Assembly: GCA_024919175.1 (NCBI GenBank)
Contig: CP103804.1
Coordinates: 3,472,001 to 3,536,000, forward strand
Length of the DNA: 64,000 bases
From: Clostridioides difficile
Lineage (GTDB): Bacteria > Bacillota > Clostridia > Peptostreptococcales > Peptostreptococcaceae
Reading direction: 5' to 3'
How positions within the stretch are numbered: the first letter of the stretch is position 1; every line of letters starts with the position of its first letter. The position numbers and the translations under genes are program-made. This document shows positions 16,578 to 24,682 of the stretch, piece by piece. Under the pieces are notes generated by a model. The model searched no databases, was not told the origin of the DNA, and saw only the letters and a list, made by a program, of their open reading frames with translations.

Positions 16578-17468
16578 TCACTTTCTCTTAGCTTTACTTC
16601 TAGTGTTTTTTTCATTATGATTATGTTCATTCTTGTGTTCATTAACATCATACAGTTCTTCATCATACACTATATTTTCATCATTTTCTGCATATTCATA
16701 GTCTCTTTCTTCATCTTCCATTAATTCTTCTTCATTATCATCTATATCATCTTCATAATCTAATTCTTCATCTTCATATGTTGACTCTTCTTCTTCAAAT
16801 TCTTCATTATTATCTTCATATTCATCATCATCATTATTGCTATCATCACCTCTTAAAAGAGTTCCTAGTAATTTAAGATTATTCATACTACCTAGATTAT
16901 TTATATTTGCCAAAGAACTTAAACTAAATCCACCTTCTCCAAAATCATCAGGTAAAAATAATTCTGCAAATAAATCTATCTTTTTTTTCATTCCTATAGC
17001 CTTTTCAACAGAATTTTTTCTCTTCTCTGGAAATACATCTATAATTTCTTTTATCATCATATTTTTTTTGTCTTCACTATCCATTTTTCTAAAAAAATCT
17101 GTTTCCTCTTCAACATCTACCACATCTATATTGTTGAGTTTCTTTATACCTCTAACTAAATCCAAAACACTTTCTATTTTTACTAGTATTTTCCTTTCAT
17201 CTCTTGACATGTATTTTTTAGTTCTTGTTATTATTTCCATTCCCATTTCTAGGTCTTCTTCACTCAAATCCATAAGTCTCAGACCTCTTTTTATATCGTT
17301 TGCATCAAACCTTAAAGTATCGTGTATAGCTTTTGATAATTTCTCATTTGAATTTTTTTTGTTTTTTCTAACTCTATTATTTTTCTTTGATTTATCTTTA
17401 TCATCAAATATAGAGATATTACCATTACTCAATGCAATCACTCCAATCAAAAATAGTAAGTTATTCAA
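16578..17468 (-). CDS. Acidic-tailed hypothetical protein
   Basis: A 296-residue protein I do not recognise. A short hydrophobic N terminus (NNLLFLIGVIAL) could be a membrane anchor. Residues 25-45 are Lys/Asn-rich. The middle (about 45-170) is helical and charged, and ends in a DFGEGGFSLSSLANINNLGSMNNLKLLGTLL stretch. Residues 205-275 are almost all Asp/Glu/Tyr, followed by a His/Asn/Lys tail. Such extreme charge blocks are common in spore-surface or DNA/RNA-mimic proteins, but no function can be stated. It is divergent from the gene at 17680 and lies upstream of the small RNA. Confidence 0.75.
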   Translation of the reverse strand: MNNLLFLIGVIALSNGNISIFDDKDKSKKNNRVRKNKKNSNEKLSKAIHDTLRFDANDIKRGLRLMDLSEEDLEMGMEIITRTKKYMSRDERKILVKIESVLDLVRGIKKLNNIDVVDVEEETDFFRKMDSEDKKNMMIKEIIDVFPEKRKNSVEKAIGMKKKIDLFAELFLPDDFGEGGFSLSSLANINNLGSMNNLKLLGTLLRGDDSNNDDDEYEDNNEEFEEEESTYEDEELDYEDDIDDNEEELMEDEERDYEYAENDENIVYDEELYDVNEHKNEHNHNEKNTRSKAKRK

Positions 17469-17679
17469 GACAATTCCCCCTTATATTATATAATTGCCCT
17501 ATATTAAAGTATGTTTTTCATATTTTAATGTTCCATTTTTAAAGCTCAGTGCATATATATTATCTATAAGAATTTTTATTTATATTATATATCACTCACA
17601 ATTCACCACTTCAATATTATTTCTATATATAAATAGTATGAATATAATTCAATATATATTTATAGAAAGGGGTTTTTTT

Positions 17680-18081
17680 ATGAAAAAAATAGATACAGAT
17701 TCATTAGAAAAGATGGCTAAGCAAAAAAATATTGACAAGGATAAGATAGAAAAGATTGCTGATAATTACAAGGGGAAATCAGAAAATGAACTTATGGAGG
17801 AACTTATAAAAATAGGTAAAAACCTAGATGGAAGAGAGGAAGTAGTATCAAAATTCAAAGCATTTTTAGATGACAATCAACGTAAGAAATTAGATACTAT
17901 AATGGATAAAATCTCAGATGCAGAGACTCAAAGAGATACTAAACCTGCTAAAACTAAAAAAGCTAAACAACCTACTAAAGGTAAATCAAATACACCTGCA
18001 CCAAAAAATACACCAAATAATCAACAAAAAAAATCTAAGAGTATATTTAAGAAAACTAAAAAATCCAATCCTCATGAATAA
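17680..18081 (+). CDS. Hypothetical Lys-rich protein
   Basis: A 133-residue protein starting at ATG 17680, seven bases after AAAGGGG; the longer upstream frame lacks a ribosome binding site. Residues 1-80 are predicted helical and charged (KIDTDSLEKMAKQKNI, then GKNLDGREEVVSKFKAFLDDNQRKKLDTIMDKI). The remainder is a low-complexity Lys/Pro/Thr/Asn tail, as in small nucleic-acid-binding or spore proteins. I do not recognise the family. It is divergent from the acidic-tailed protein gene (opposite charge, shared 210-base promoter region) and converges on ccpA across a terminator. Confidence 0.75.
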   Translation: MKKIDTDSLEKMAKQKNIDKDKIEKIADNYKGKSENELMEELIKIGKNLDGREEVVSKFKAFLDDNQRKKLDTIMDKISDAETQRDTKPAKTKKAKQPTKGKSNTPAPKNTPNNQQKKSKSIFKKTKKSNPHE

Positions 18082-18160
18082 ACAAAAATAAACTACTTTT
18101 AATGCTTAAAACTATTATTTTTAATTAAAATATTTTAAACTGCATATTATTTAAATTAAA

Positions 18161-18191
18161 AATCAGGTAGTGTTTTAAACACTACCTGATT
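18161..18191. terminator. Bidirectional terminator before ccpA end
   Basis: AATCAGGTAGTGT (18161-18173) pairs with ACACTACCTGATT (18179-18191) across a five-base loop, with T/A runs on both sides, between convergent genes. Confidence 0.8.
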
Positions 18192-18204
18192 AACTTTAAT
18201 AATT

Positions 18205-19221
18205 TTATTTCTTTCTCTCTATAACACTTTCTCTATCAATAATTTGATAAGGTAATTCTATCTTCTTATTTTCAATTAATTCTTTATTTATTAATTTAAT
18301 AACCATTCTTATCGCTACTGCTCCCATATCATATAAAGGCTGATAAACTGTAGTAAGTTTAGGCCTATACATTTTAGCTATCTTAACATCATTAAATCCT
18401 GCAACTGATATGTCTTCTGGAACCTTATATCCAGCATCACAAATAGCATTTATAGCTCCTATGGCAGCCTCATCACCTGTAACAAAAGCAGCATGAGGTA
18501 TTATTCCTTCATCTAATAATTCTTTCATACTCTTGTATCCACTTTCATAATCAGTTCCACCATATTTAATTAAACTCTTGTCCAACTCTATATTATTACT
18601 TGAAAGTGCTTTTTCGTAGCCTGAAAGTCTTTCCATTTCTAAAACAGTATCATCTTTACTTGTCATTATAAAAGCTATCTTTTCATGACCTTTCTTTATA
18701 AGGTGTTCTGTCATATCAAAAGTAGCTTCTTTATTACTAGTGCTTACTGTGTATATATCATAATTTCTAGCAGTTTTACTTATATATGTTGCTGGTATGC
18801 CACAATTTTGTATATAATTGATATGCTCTTGTTCAACTACCCATGAAATCATAACTATACCTTCTACTTGTTTTGCTCTTAATAGATTTATACTCTTTAA
18901 TTCTTGTTCTTTATCAGAGTATGTATTAGCTAAAAGAATATCATAATCATACATTTTAGCAACTTCTTCTATTCCGTTTAGTACCTCATTAACAAAAGAA
19001 TCTGAAACTTCTGGAACTATTATACCTATTAATTGACTCTTCTTAGTTACTAAGCTTCTTGCAAGTGGATTTGGTATATATCCAGTTTCTTTTATAACCT
19101 CTAAAACTTTTTGTTTGACTTCATCAGTCACAGGTTTTGAATCATTTATAACTCTAGATACTGTAGATATTGACACGCCTGCTTGTTTAGCAACATCTTT
19201 TATCGTTATATTACTTTTCAT
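18205..19221 (-). CDS. ccpA: Catabolite control protein CcpA (LacI family)
   Basis: A 338-residue LacI/GalR regulator. It has an N-terminal helix-turn-helix and hinge (TIKDVAKQAGVSISTVSRVIND, then NPLARSLVTKKS near 55) and a periplasmic-binding-protein-like core with VTGDEAAIGAINAI near 250. By position and sequence it matches C. difficile CcpA (CD1064), which represses or activates carbon and toxin genes with HPr-Ser-P. Two ATG codons are possible; the second (19221) is chosen because AGGAGG directly abuts the first but lies six bases from the second. It is monocistronic. No sugar genes are adjacent, which fits a global rather than a local regulator. Confidence 0.85.
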   Translation of the reverse strand: MKSNITIKDVAKQAGVSISTVSRVINDSKPVTDEVKQKVLEVIKETGYIPNPLARSLVTKKSQLIGIIVPEVSDSFVNEVLNGIEEVAKMYDYDILLANTYSDKEQELKSINLLRAKQVEGIVMISWVVEQEHINYIQNCGIPATYISKTARNYDIYTVSTSNKEATFDMTEHLIKKGHEKIAFIMTSKDDTVLEMERLSGYEKALSSNNIELDKSLIKYGGTDYESGYKSMKELLDEGIIPHAAFVTGDEAAIGAINAICDAGYKVPEDISVAGFNDVKIAKMYRPKLTTVYQPLYDMGAVAIRMVIKLINKELIENKKIELPYQIIDRESVIERKK

Positions 19222-19425
19222 TTTCATCCTCCTAATTTTGCTAAATTTATCTAAATCTGAACCAAATTTATACAGGTTCTTATTTTAACTATATTTATAT
19301 AAGTCCTTATTTTACCATAAAAGCAAGTACATTTAAATACATTATATTTTATATTATACCCTATATTCAACAATTTTAATAATATTCATTCTTAATTTAA
19401 ATTATATTAAAAAATAAAATAAAAA

Positions 19426-19452
19426 AATGCTGGTATAAAAAATACCAGCATT
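19426..19452 (-). terminator. Terminator after the Cys-tailed gene pair
   Basis: AATGCTGGTAT (19426-19436) pairs with ATACCAGCATT (19442-19452), with A and T runs outside. Confidence 0.8.
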
Positions 19453-19474
19453 TTTTTACTTTAAAAGTTTAGTT

Positions 19475-19681
19475 TTAGCAGCCGCAGCCACAACCGTCAT
19501 CACCATCAAAGAATCCACCACATGAACAAGTTATTAATAATAGTATTAAGAATGGTATCCATGACATTATATCGATATCTCTCCAACAATCTTCAAAAGC
19601 TAGGAATAGGAAGAATAATACGATTATCCACCATCCTCCTCCACCAAAACATCCATCGTTTCCAAAAAATCTATCTAACAT
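19475..19681 (-). CDS. Small hydrophobic Cys-tailed protein, paralogue 1
   Basis: A 68-residue protein. It opens with MLDRFFGNDGCFGGGGWW, continues with a hydrophobic helix, a short acidic loop (EDCWRDID) and a second hydrophobic helix, and ends with a Gly/Asp/Cys tail (GDDGCGCGC). It is nearly identical in its first half to the 59-aa gene 34 bases upstream and related to the one at 20077. Small two-helix Cys-rich proteins in this part of C. difficile (the CD1063 small-gene series, from memory) are associated with spores; a coat or exosporium role is inferred. A GGAGGG site lies eight bases before the start. Confidence 0.75.
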   Translation of the reverse strand: MLDRFFGNDGCFGGGGWWIIVLFFLFLAFEDCWRDIDIMSWIPFLILLLITCSCGGFFDGDDGCGCGC

Positions 19682-19715
19682 AATAAAACCCTCCTTTTTT
19701 TAATAACTGCTACTC

Positions 19716-19895
19716 TTATTCTAAGCATCCACCACAGCAGCAAAGTATTAATAAAACTATTAGGAATGGAATCCATGCCATTATGTCAAATTCTGCCCAG
19801 CTCTCTCCAAAAGCTAAGAATAGGAAGAATAGTACGATTATCCACCATCCTCCTCCACCAAAACATCCATCTTCTCCAAAGAATCTATCTAACAT
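19716..19895 (-). CDS. Small hydrophobic Cys-tailed protein, paralogue 2 (59 aa)
   Basis: A 59-residue reading frame that is easy to miss. The protein starts MLDRFFGEDGCFGGGGWW, has two hydrophobic helices separated by GESWAEFDIMAW, and ends LCCCGGCLE. Its first 30 residues match paralogue 1 except Asn to Glu at position 8, so it is certainly a gene and a recent tandem duplicate. GGAGG precedes the ATG by about eight bases. A perfect SigK-like -10 (CATAGTATA, 19944-19952) lies about 50 bases upstream and probably drives both paralogues 2 and 1. Function unknown, probably spore surface. Confidence 0.75.
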   Translation of the reverse strand: MLDRFFGEDGCFGGGGWWIIVLFFLFLAFGESWAEFDIMAWIPFLIVLLILCCCGGCLE

Positions 19896-19943
19896 TCCAC
19901 GTTACCTCCTGTTGATATTTTGTTGAGCTTTTCGCTCCTAACA

Positions 19944-19952
19944 TATACTATG
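19944..19952 (-). promoter_or_regulatory. SigK-like -10 element of the Cys-tailed pair
   Basis: Minus-strand CATAGTATA fits CATAnnnTA exactly and matches the cdeC upstream word. No AC -35 is seen at the ideal distance, so the call is tentative. Confidence 0.4.
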
Positions 19953-20017
19953 CATTTGGTTTCCATTTTGCTAATGTATTTTTATTATTTTTTTAATTTT
20001 TTTTATCTTAACTAAAA

Positions 20018-20060
20018 AAGGCAAAACCATAACTTGTATAAGTCACTGGCTCTGCCTATT
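20018..20060 (-). terminator. Terminator after paralogue 3
   Basis: On the minus strand GGCAGAGCCA pairs with TGGTTTTGCC (two G-U) and is followed by six T, 17 bases after the stop codon at 20077. Confidence 0.65.
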
Positions 20061-20076
20061 TAATAATCAATATTTT

Positions 20077-20283
20077 TTAGCAACAACAACCATCATCGAA
20101 GTTAAATAACAACAATACTATTAATATAACCCATATCCATATATTGTCATCGCATAATAAGTCTTCTAAAATGTCTGTACATAATAATAAGAATACTATA
20201 ACTATTATTATCAACATTTTATTACCAAAAAATCCTTCGCATCCTCCAAAGAAACGTTCCATATTGTCTTCTAATTTTGTCAT
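20077..20283 (-). CDS. Small hydrophobic Cys-tailed protein, paralogue 3
   Basis: A 68-residue protein starting MTKLEDNMERFFGGCEGFFG, with two hydrophobic helices separated by an acidic Cys-containing loop (DILEDLLCDDN) and a C-terminal DDGCCC. The MERFFG and terminal Cys cluster place it in the same family as the genes at 19475 and 19716, though more diverged. The start is at ATG 20283 behind AAGGAGG with seven-base spacing; an upstream ATG overlaps no such site. It follows the one-helix protein gene by 47 bases, with a small AAGAGAC/GTCTCTT hairpin between them. Confidence 0.75.
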   Translation of the reverse strand: MTKLEDNMERFFGGCEGFFGNKMLIIIVIVFLLLCTDILEDLLCDDNIWIWVILIVLLLFNFDDGCCC

Positions 20284-20330
20284 AACTAATCCTCCTTGAA
20301 TCATTAAGAGACTAACTTTTGTCTCTTTAA

Positions 20331-20756
20331 TTAAATATATGTAGTAATAGACAGATAAGTTACTTCTAAAAAGTTTTTATTAATTAATTTATTTATTTCT
20401 TTTTCTCCCAATTTATTGTATCTATCAACTTCATCTAGATAGTCTTTTTTTTCTTCTGATATAGTGTAGATTAAACTTTCTATTGATTTTACTTTGTATT
20501 CTTTATATCTTTCTATCAAGAAGGATGTTTTTGAATTCTCTATCCCTTTCTTTACATGCATTAATCTTGATATATAATCTTCTTTTTCATTAGATACATA
20601 ATTTTCCTTTTCTGCTACATCTTCAAGAATTAAGTTTGTTTCCATTACATAATCCTCTATTTGTTGCATATCTAAAGTTATTGAATTATAATAAAAATTT
20701 ACTGCTATAAGTAAAAATATTCCTACTGATGTTAGTAATAAGCCTACATATTTCAT
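20331..20756 (-). CDS. Small membrane-anchored coiled protein
   Basis: A 141-residue protein with one N-terminal membrane helix (YVGLLLTSVGIFLLIAVNFYY) and a long charged, helical, probably coiled-coil outer part rich in Glu/Lys. No conserved enzymatic motif is visible and I do not recognise the family. It is probably co-transcribed with the Cys-tailed gene at 20077. A TAGGAGGAA site precedes the ATG. It diverges from the acyl carrier protein gene. Confidence 0.7.
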   Translation of the reverse strand: MKYVGLLLTSVGIFLLIAVNFYYNSITLDMQQIEDYVMETNLILEDVAEKENYVSNEKEDYISRLMHVKKGIENSKTSFLIERYKEYKVKSIESLIYTISEEKKDYLDEVDRYNKLGEKEINKLINKNFLEVTYLSITTYI

Positions 20757-20927
20757 AGCATTTCCTCCTAAGTTATATTTGTTATCAATAAAGTTTATTC
20801 ATTAAATAAGACTTTATTACTACCTTTATAAAATTTTCTTACTTTTTACTAATTCCATATTGAAAAAATTTTGATATTATATTAAACTAACATTAAAATT
20901 AATTAAAACTGCTGTAGGAGGCTTAAA

Positions 20928-21155
20928 ATGTTTGAAAAAATAAAAGAAATAATAGCAGAACAATTAGGGTTAGACAATTTAGATGAAATAACTATGGAAG
21001 CATCTTTAATGGAAGATTTAGAAGCTGATTCATTAGATGCTGTTGAGATTATAATGGCTCTTGAAGATGAATTTGGTATAGAAATACCAGACGAGGAAGC
21101 TGAAAACTTTAAATGTATTGGTGATATATGTAAATATATCGAAGAAAACAAATAA
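20928..21155 (+). CDS. Acyl carrier protein, orphan copy
   Basis: A 75-residue acyl carrier protein. The phosphopantetheine site is EADSLDAVE with Ser35, and the fold ends with the usual FGIEIPDEEAENF and C-terminal helix (IGDICKYIEEN). It carries acyl groups on the prosthetic arm during fatty-acid or related synthesis. No fab genes, synthases or acyl transferases lie nearby; the gene is alone between a spore-flavoured gene group and a terminator, with GGAGG before the start. It could be the housekeeping ACP or a specialised second copy; this window cannot decide. Confidence 0.9.
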   Translation: MFEKIKEIIAEQLGLDNLDEITMEASLMEDLEADSLDAVEIIMALEDEFGIEIPDEEAENFKCIGDICKYIEENK

Positions 21156-21177
21156 TATAATTTTTTCTACAAATATA

Positions 21178-21233
21178 AATAGTCTGTGTCTACTTCTATT
21201 TAATATTTCTATTAGAAGTTTACACAGACTATT
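21178..21233 (+). terminator. Terminator after the acyl carrier protein gene
   Basis: AATAGTCTGTGT (21178-21189) pairs exactly with ACACAGACTATT (21222-21233), with an inner ACTTCT/AGAAGT stem; a T-rich stretch follows. Confidence 0.75.
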
Positions 21234-21315
21234 CTACTTTTATTTATAACTATATTAACTATACATTTCTTCTCACTTAATTTATATCCAATTATATAAA
21301 TTACTCAAATTAAGA

Positions 21316-22320
21316 TTACTTTTCTTCATAAAATGTTACATTCTTTATTACTATATCTATAGTTCCATCTTGATTTTGCTTTACAGTATATTTCATAGGG
21401 TCTTCAAAATCAGTTAGATTACCTTTTATATCAAATCCATTGTCAGTTTTTATACTTCTCTTTTTGAGCTTTTTCTCAACCCATTTTTTATCTATGCTAA
21501 AACCTTCATCAAGACCTTTTTCCTCCATATGTTCTTTAAAACTATCTTTTAACTCGTCATTCTTGATTGAATTATCAACAAAGTCATTTATATCAACTTC
21601 ATGTTTTTCTTTTAATGTATAATTTAATATACTTCTTACATCTTCTGCTTGCTTTATGTCATTGCTAAGAGCATTAGTTATCCAATTTTCGGCTGTATTT
21701 TTAAATACTTTTGTCTTATACTTATCATCATCTATTTTTTTAGCATTTAAAAATTCTGTTACAAACTTTGATTCTGAACCCTCTTTTTCTGCATCTTTGT
21801 CTAAGAGTCTTAGATGAAACTCATCATTCATTCCACTTAATCCAATTAAAGCTCCTTGCTTTTGTCTTATAGTCTCTGGAATTCCAATTTCATTTGCTAC
21901 CATTTGAATATTAAATTTATCATCTACAAACTCAATTGAATGAGTATACAGTTTTTTATAATCTAACTTCAGTATAGCAACACTCTTCTCATCTTTTACA
22001 GTATACAGGCAAATTGCCAAATCACAAGATTCTAATGCAGCATTAATCTTCATGACATCAAACAGATAAGATGCTATTTCTTTAGAATTTTTTAAAAATG
22101 AACTTTCATCATATATTATTTGTTCACAACAGTTTTTGATTAAATTGTCATTATAATCTTTAAAAACTCCTTTTCTTAAATCTTCATCCTTTGATATTCT
22201 CTTTATTGCTTTTTGAAAAAATCCATCTACTTCTTGATTAACTTTACCTTCAAAATCATTTAATATTGGAACATCACTATTTTTATCCAAGACATGTATT
22301 ATAAATTTATGTATTATCAT
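21316..22320 (-). CDS. Nucleoid-associated protein, NdpA/YejK-like
   Basis: A 334-residue protein resembling the 37-kDa nucleoid-associated (NdpA) family. It has an N-terminal IIHKFIIHVLD, a CDLAICLYTVKDEKSVAILKLDYKKLYTH core, and a long charged C-terminal region. The E. coli relative YejK binds the nucleoid, but the biochemical role is not established. The start is the ATG at 22320, eight bases behind GGGG; an in-frame GTG further up lies inside that site. It follows the pseudouridine synthase gene by 14 bases, so they form an operon. Confidence 0.75.
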   Translation of the reverse strand: MIIHKFIIHVLDKNSDVPILNDFEGKVNQEVDGFFQKAIKRISKDEDLRKGVFKDYNDNLIKNCCEQIIYDESSFLKNSKEIASYLFDVMKINAALESCDLAICLYTVKDEKSVAILKLDYKKLYTHSIEFVDDKFNIQMVANEIGIPETIRQKQGALIGLSGMNDEFHLRLLDKDAEKEGSESKFVTEFLNAKKIDDDKYKTKVFKNTAENWITNALSNDIKQAEDVRSILNYTLKEKHEVDINDFVDNSIKNDELKDSFKEHMEEKGLDEGFSIDKKWVEKKLKKRSIKTDNGFDIKGNLTDFEDPMKYTVKQNQDGTIDIVIKNVTFYEEK

Positions 22321-22334
22321 ATATATCACCCCAT

Positions 22335-23237
22335 CTATCTTAATTTCGATATTAACTCTTGCATATCCTTTGGTATATCCGTTTTAAATTTTAAAATTTC
22401 TTTTGTTCTTGGTTGTTCAAACTCTAAGCTATATGCATGAAGAGCCTGCCTATTTATAAGATTTTCATCTGTATAACCATATAACTCATCACCTATTATC
22501 CCATGCCCTATATGAGCCATATGCACCCTTATTTGATGTGTCCTTCCAGTTTCTAGCTTCACTTCTAATACTGTTGCGTTTTTTAATCTTTCTACTACTT
22601 TATAATGTGTAACAGATGCTTGCCCTCTTTCATCTATCACTCTCTTTATTGAATCCTCTTCAGGTCTATAAATTGGCTCATTTATAGTTCCCTCATCTTC
22701 ATCTATAATCCCATTTACTACTGTTATATACGTTTTTTCAACTTTATTTTCACCCATTGATGTAGACAAAGTATGATGTGCATAAGCATTTTTTGCTATT
22801 ATAACAAGTCCTGAAGTGTTCATATCAAGTCTATTCACAAATCGTATTTTTACATTTTCTTTATGTTTCTCTATATAATAACTGATACCATTTGCTATTG
22901 TATTATCATAGTGACTTTTAGTTGGATGAACTACCATAAATGGTGGCTTATTTACCATAATTATATCAAAATCATCATATATTATTTGTAAATTTAAATC
23001 TTGTGGCTCAAAATTTGCTTTTTCTTCTTCAATTTTTACCTCTATTAAATCACCACGAGACACTTTTAAGCTTGGTTTTTTATATACACCATTTACTAGC
23101 ACACTTTTTTCTCTTTTCATCTTTGATAATGACCTAACTGAAAAATTTAGCTTGTCCAACAAAACTTCTTTTAAAGTCATTTCTTCTTCACTTGTATATG
23201 ATATAAGATTATATTTTTGATTTTCTTTTTTAAACAA
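22335..23237 (-). CDS. RluD-family pseudouridine synthase
   Basis: A 300-residue RNA pseudouridine synthase. An S4 RNA-binding domain (about 25-70) precedes the RluA/RluD catalytic domain with NRLDMNTSGLV (Asp138 the catalytic residue) and ETGRTHQIRVHMAHIGHGIIGDELYG. It isomerises uridines in rRNA or tRNA; the target cannot be told from sequence. The start is a TTG with a weak GTAGGT site. The first gene of a two-gene unit with the NdpA-like protein. Confidence 0.9.
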   Translation of the reverse strand: MFKKENQKYNLISYTSEEEMTLKEVLLDKLNFSVRSLSKMKREKSVLVNGVYKKPSLKVSRGDLIEVKIEEEKANFEPQDLNLQIIYDDFDIIMVNKPPFMVVHPTKSHYDNTIANGISYYIEKHKENVKIRFVNRLDMNTSGLVIIAKNAYAHHTLSTSMGENKVEKTYITVVNGIIDEDEGTINEPIYRPEEDSIKRVIDERGQASVTHYKVVERLKNATVLEVKLETGRTHQIRVHMAHIGHGIIGDELYGYTDENLINRQALHAYSLEFEQPRTKEILKFKTDIPKDMQELISKLR

Positions 23238-23334
23238 ACTTTTACCTACTTTCTTTTATATCTTCAAAACCATGATATTATATATTTTACACTATTTTTG
23301 TTTAATAGATAATAATTATTTTTTAACCATAAAA

Positions 23335-23369
23335 ACCTGTAAGAATAACAAATTGTTACTCTTACAGGT
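23335..23369 (-). terminator. Terminator of the butyrate operon
   Basis: A nearly perfect 17-bp stem (23335-23351 against 23353-23369, one mismatch-type position) closes on itself, and T5 follows on the minus strand. It ends the thlA transcript. Confidence 0.8.
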
Positions 23370-23415
23370 TAAATTCATAGTTAAATGTTTAATTTTTAAA
23401 AATTATAATCTAAAA

Positions 23416-24591
23416 CTATCTTTTAACTATTAAAGTAGTTCCCATTCCACCACCTATACAAAGTGTAGCTAAACCAGTTTTAGCATCTCTTCTCTTCATT
23501 TCATATAAAAGTGTAGTAAGTATTCTTGCTCCTGAGCATCCTATTGGATGTCCTATAGCTATTGCTCCACCATTAACATTAACTTTAGCCATATCTATAT
23601 TTAAATCTTTTACTACTGCTATAGATTGAGCAGCAAATGCTTCATTAGCCTCAACTAAATCTATATCTTCAATAGTCATATTAGCAGCTGCTAAAGCTTT
23701 TTTAGTTGCTGGAACTGGCCCATAACCCATTATTGTAGGGTCAACACCAGCTGTTCCATAAGAAACTATAGTTGCAAGAGGCTCTATTCCTAGTTCTTCA
23801 GCTTTTTCTTTAGCCATTATTACTAGCATAGCAGCACCATCATTAATTCCTGATGCATTACCAGCAGTAACTGTTCCATCTTTTTTAAATGCAGGTCTTA
23901 ATTTAGCAAGTTTTTCTATTGTAGTACCAGCTTTAATATATTCATCTTTGTCTACTACAGTGTCACCTTTTCTTCCTTTTATAACTACTGGAACTATTTC
24001 TTCATCAAATTTTCCTTCAGCTTGAGCTTTTTCAGCTTTATTTTGACTTGCAAGAGCTAATGCATCTTGTTCTTCTCTAGTTATATTCCATTGTTCTGCT
24101 ATATTTTCAGCAGTTATACCCATGTGATAGTTATTAAATATATCTGATAATCCATCTTTTATCATTGAATCAACAAAAGCAGCATCACCCATTCTTGCAC
24201 CATATCTAGCACTTGGTACTAAATAAGGAGACATACTCATGTTTTCAGCTCCACCAACTAGCATTATATCAGCGTCCCCTAATGCTATAAGTTGAGATGC
24301 CATTGAAACAGATCTTAATCCAGAACCACAAACTATATTTATAGTCATAGCTGGTTTTTCTACTGGTATTCCTGCACCTAAAGCTATTTGTCTTGCTACA
24401 TTTTGACCAAGACCTGCTGTAAGTACTCCTCCTAAAAGTGATTCATCTATCATATCTGGAGTTATGTTAGCTCTTTTTATAGCTTCTTTAGCTGCTGTTA
24501 TTCCTAACTCTACTGCTGAAACTGATTTAAATGCTCCTCCAAAACTTCCTACTGCTGTTCTAGCTGCACTGGCAATTACTACTTCTCTCAT
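23416..24591 (-). CDS. thlA: Acetyl-CoA acetyltransferase (thiolase)
   Basis: A 391-residue biosynthetic thiolase that condenses two acetyl-CoA to acetoacetyl-CoA, the entry step of butyrate fermentation. Nucleophile Cys88 lies in IVCGSGLRS, and the catalytic His (AIGHPIGCSG) and Cys (CIGGGMGTT) lie near 347 and 377. The start at MREVVIAS is chosen because GGGGG lies eight bases ahead; two upstream ATGs crowd or precede that site. It is the last gene of the bcd2-etfB-etfA-crt2-hbd-thlA operon, followed by a strong terminator. In strain 630 this corresponds to thlA1. Confidence 0.96.
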   Translation of the reverse strand: MREVVIASAARTAVGSFGGAFKSVSAVELGITAAKEAIKRANITPDMIDESLLGGVLTAGLGQNVARQIALGAGIPVEKPAMTINIVCGSGLRSVSMASQLIALGDADIMLVGGAENMSMSPYLVPSARYGARMGDAAFVDSMIKDGLSDIFNNYHMGITAENIAEQWNITREEQDALALASQNKAEKAQAEGKFDEEIVPVVIKGRKGDTVVDKDEYIKAGTTIEKLAKLRPAFKKDGTVTAGNASGINDGAAMLVIMAKEKAEELGIEPLATIVSYGTAGVDPTIMGYGPVPATKKALAAANMTIEDIDLVEANEAFAAQSIAVVKDLNIDMAKVNVNGGAIAIGHPIGCSGARILTTLLYEMKRRDAKTGLATLCIGGGMGTTLIVKR

Positions 24592-24682
24592 ATTCATTAC
24601 CCCCATTAAATTAGATTTTTATCAGATTTTTGAGATTGTTTTTTTTTAGACAATATCATTTAAATTTTTTAAATTCAAGTTC

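Noticed and set aside
16837..17493. A 218-codon frame opposite the acidic-tailed protein gene
   Set aside because: Its Ser/Phe/Leu composition is the antisense image of Asp/Glu/Lys-rich codons; no plausible start site.
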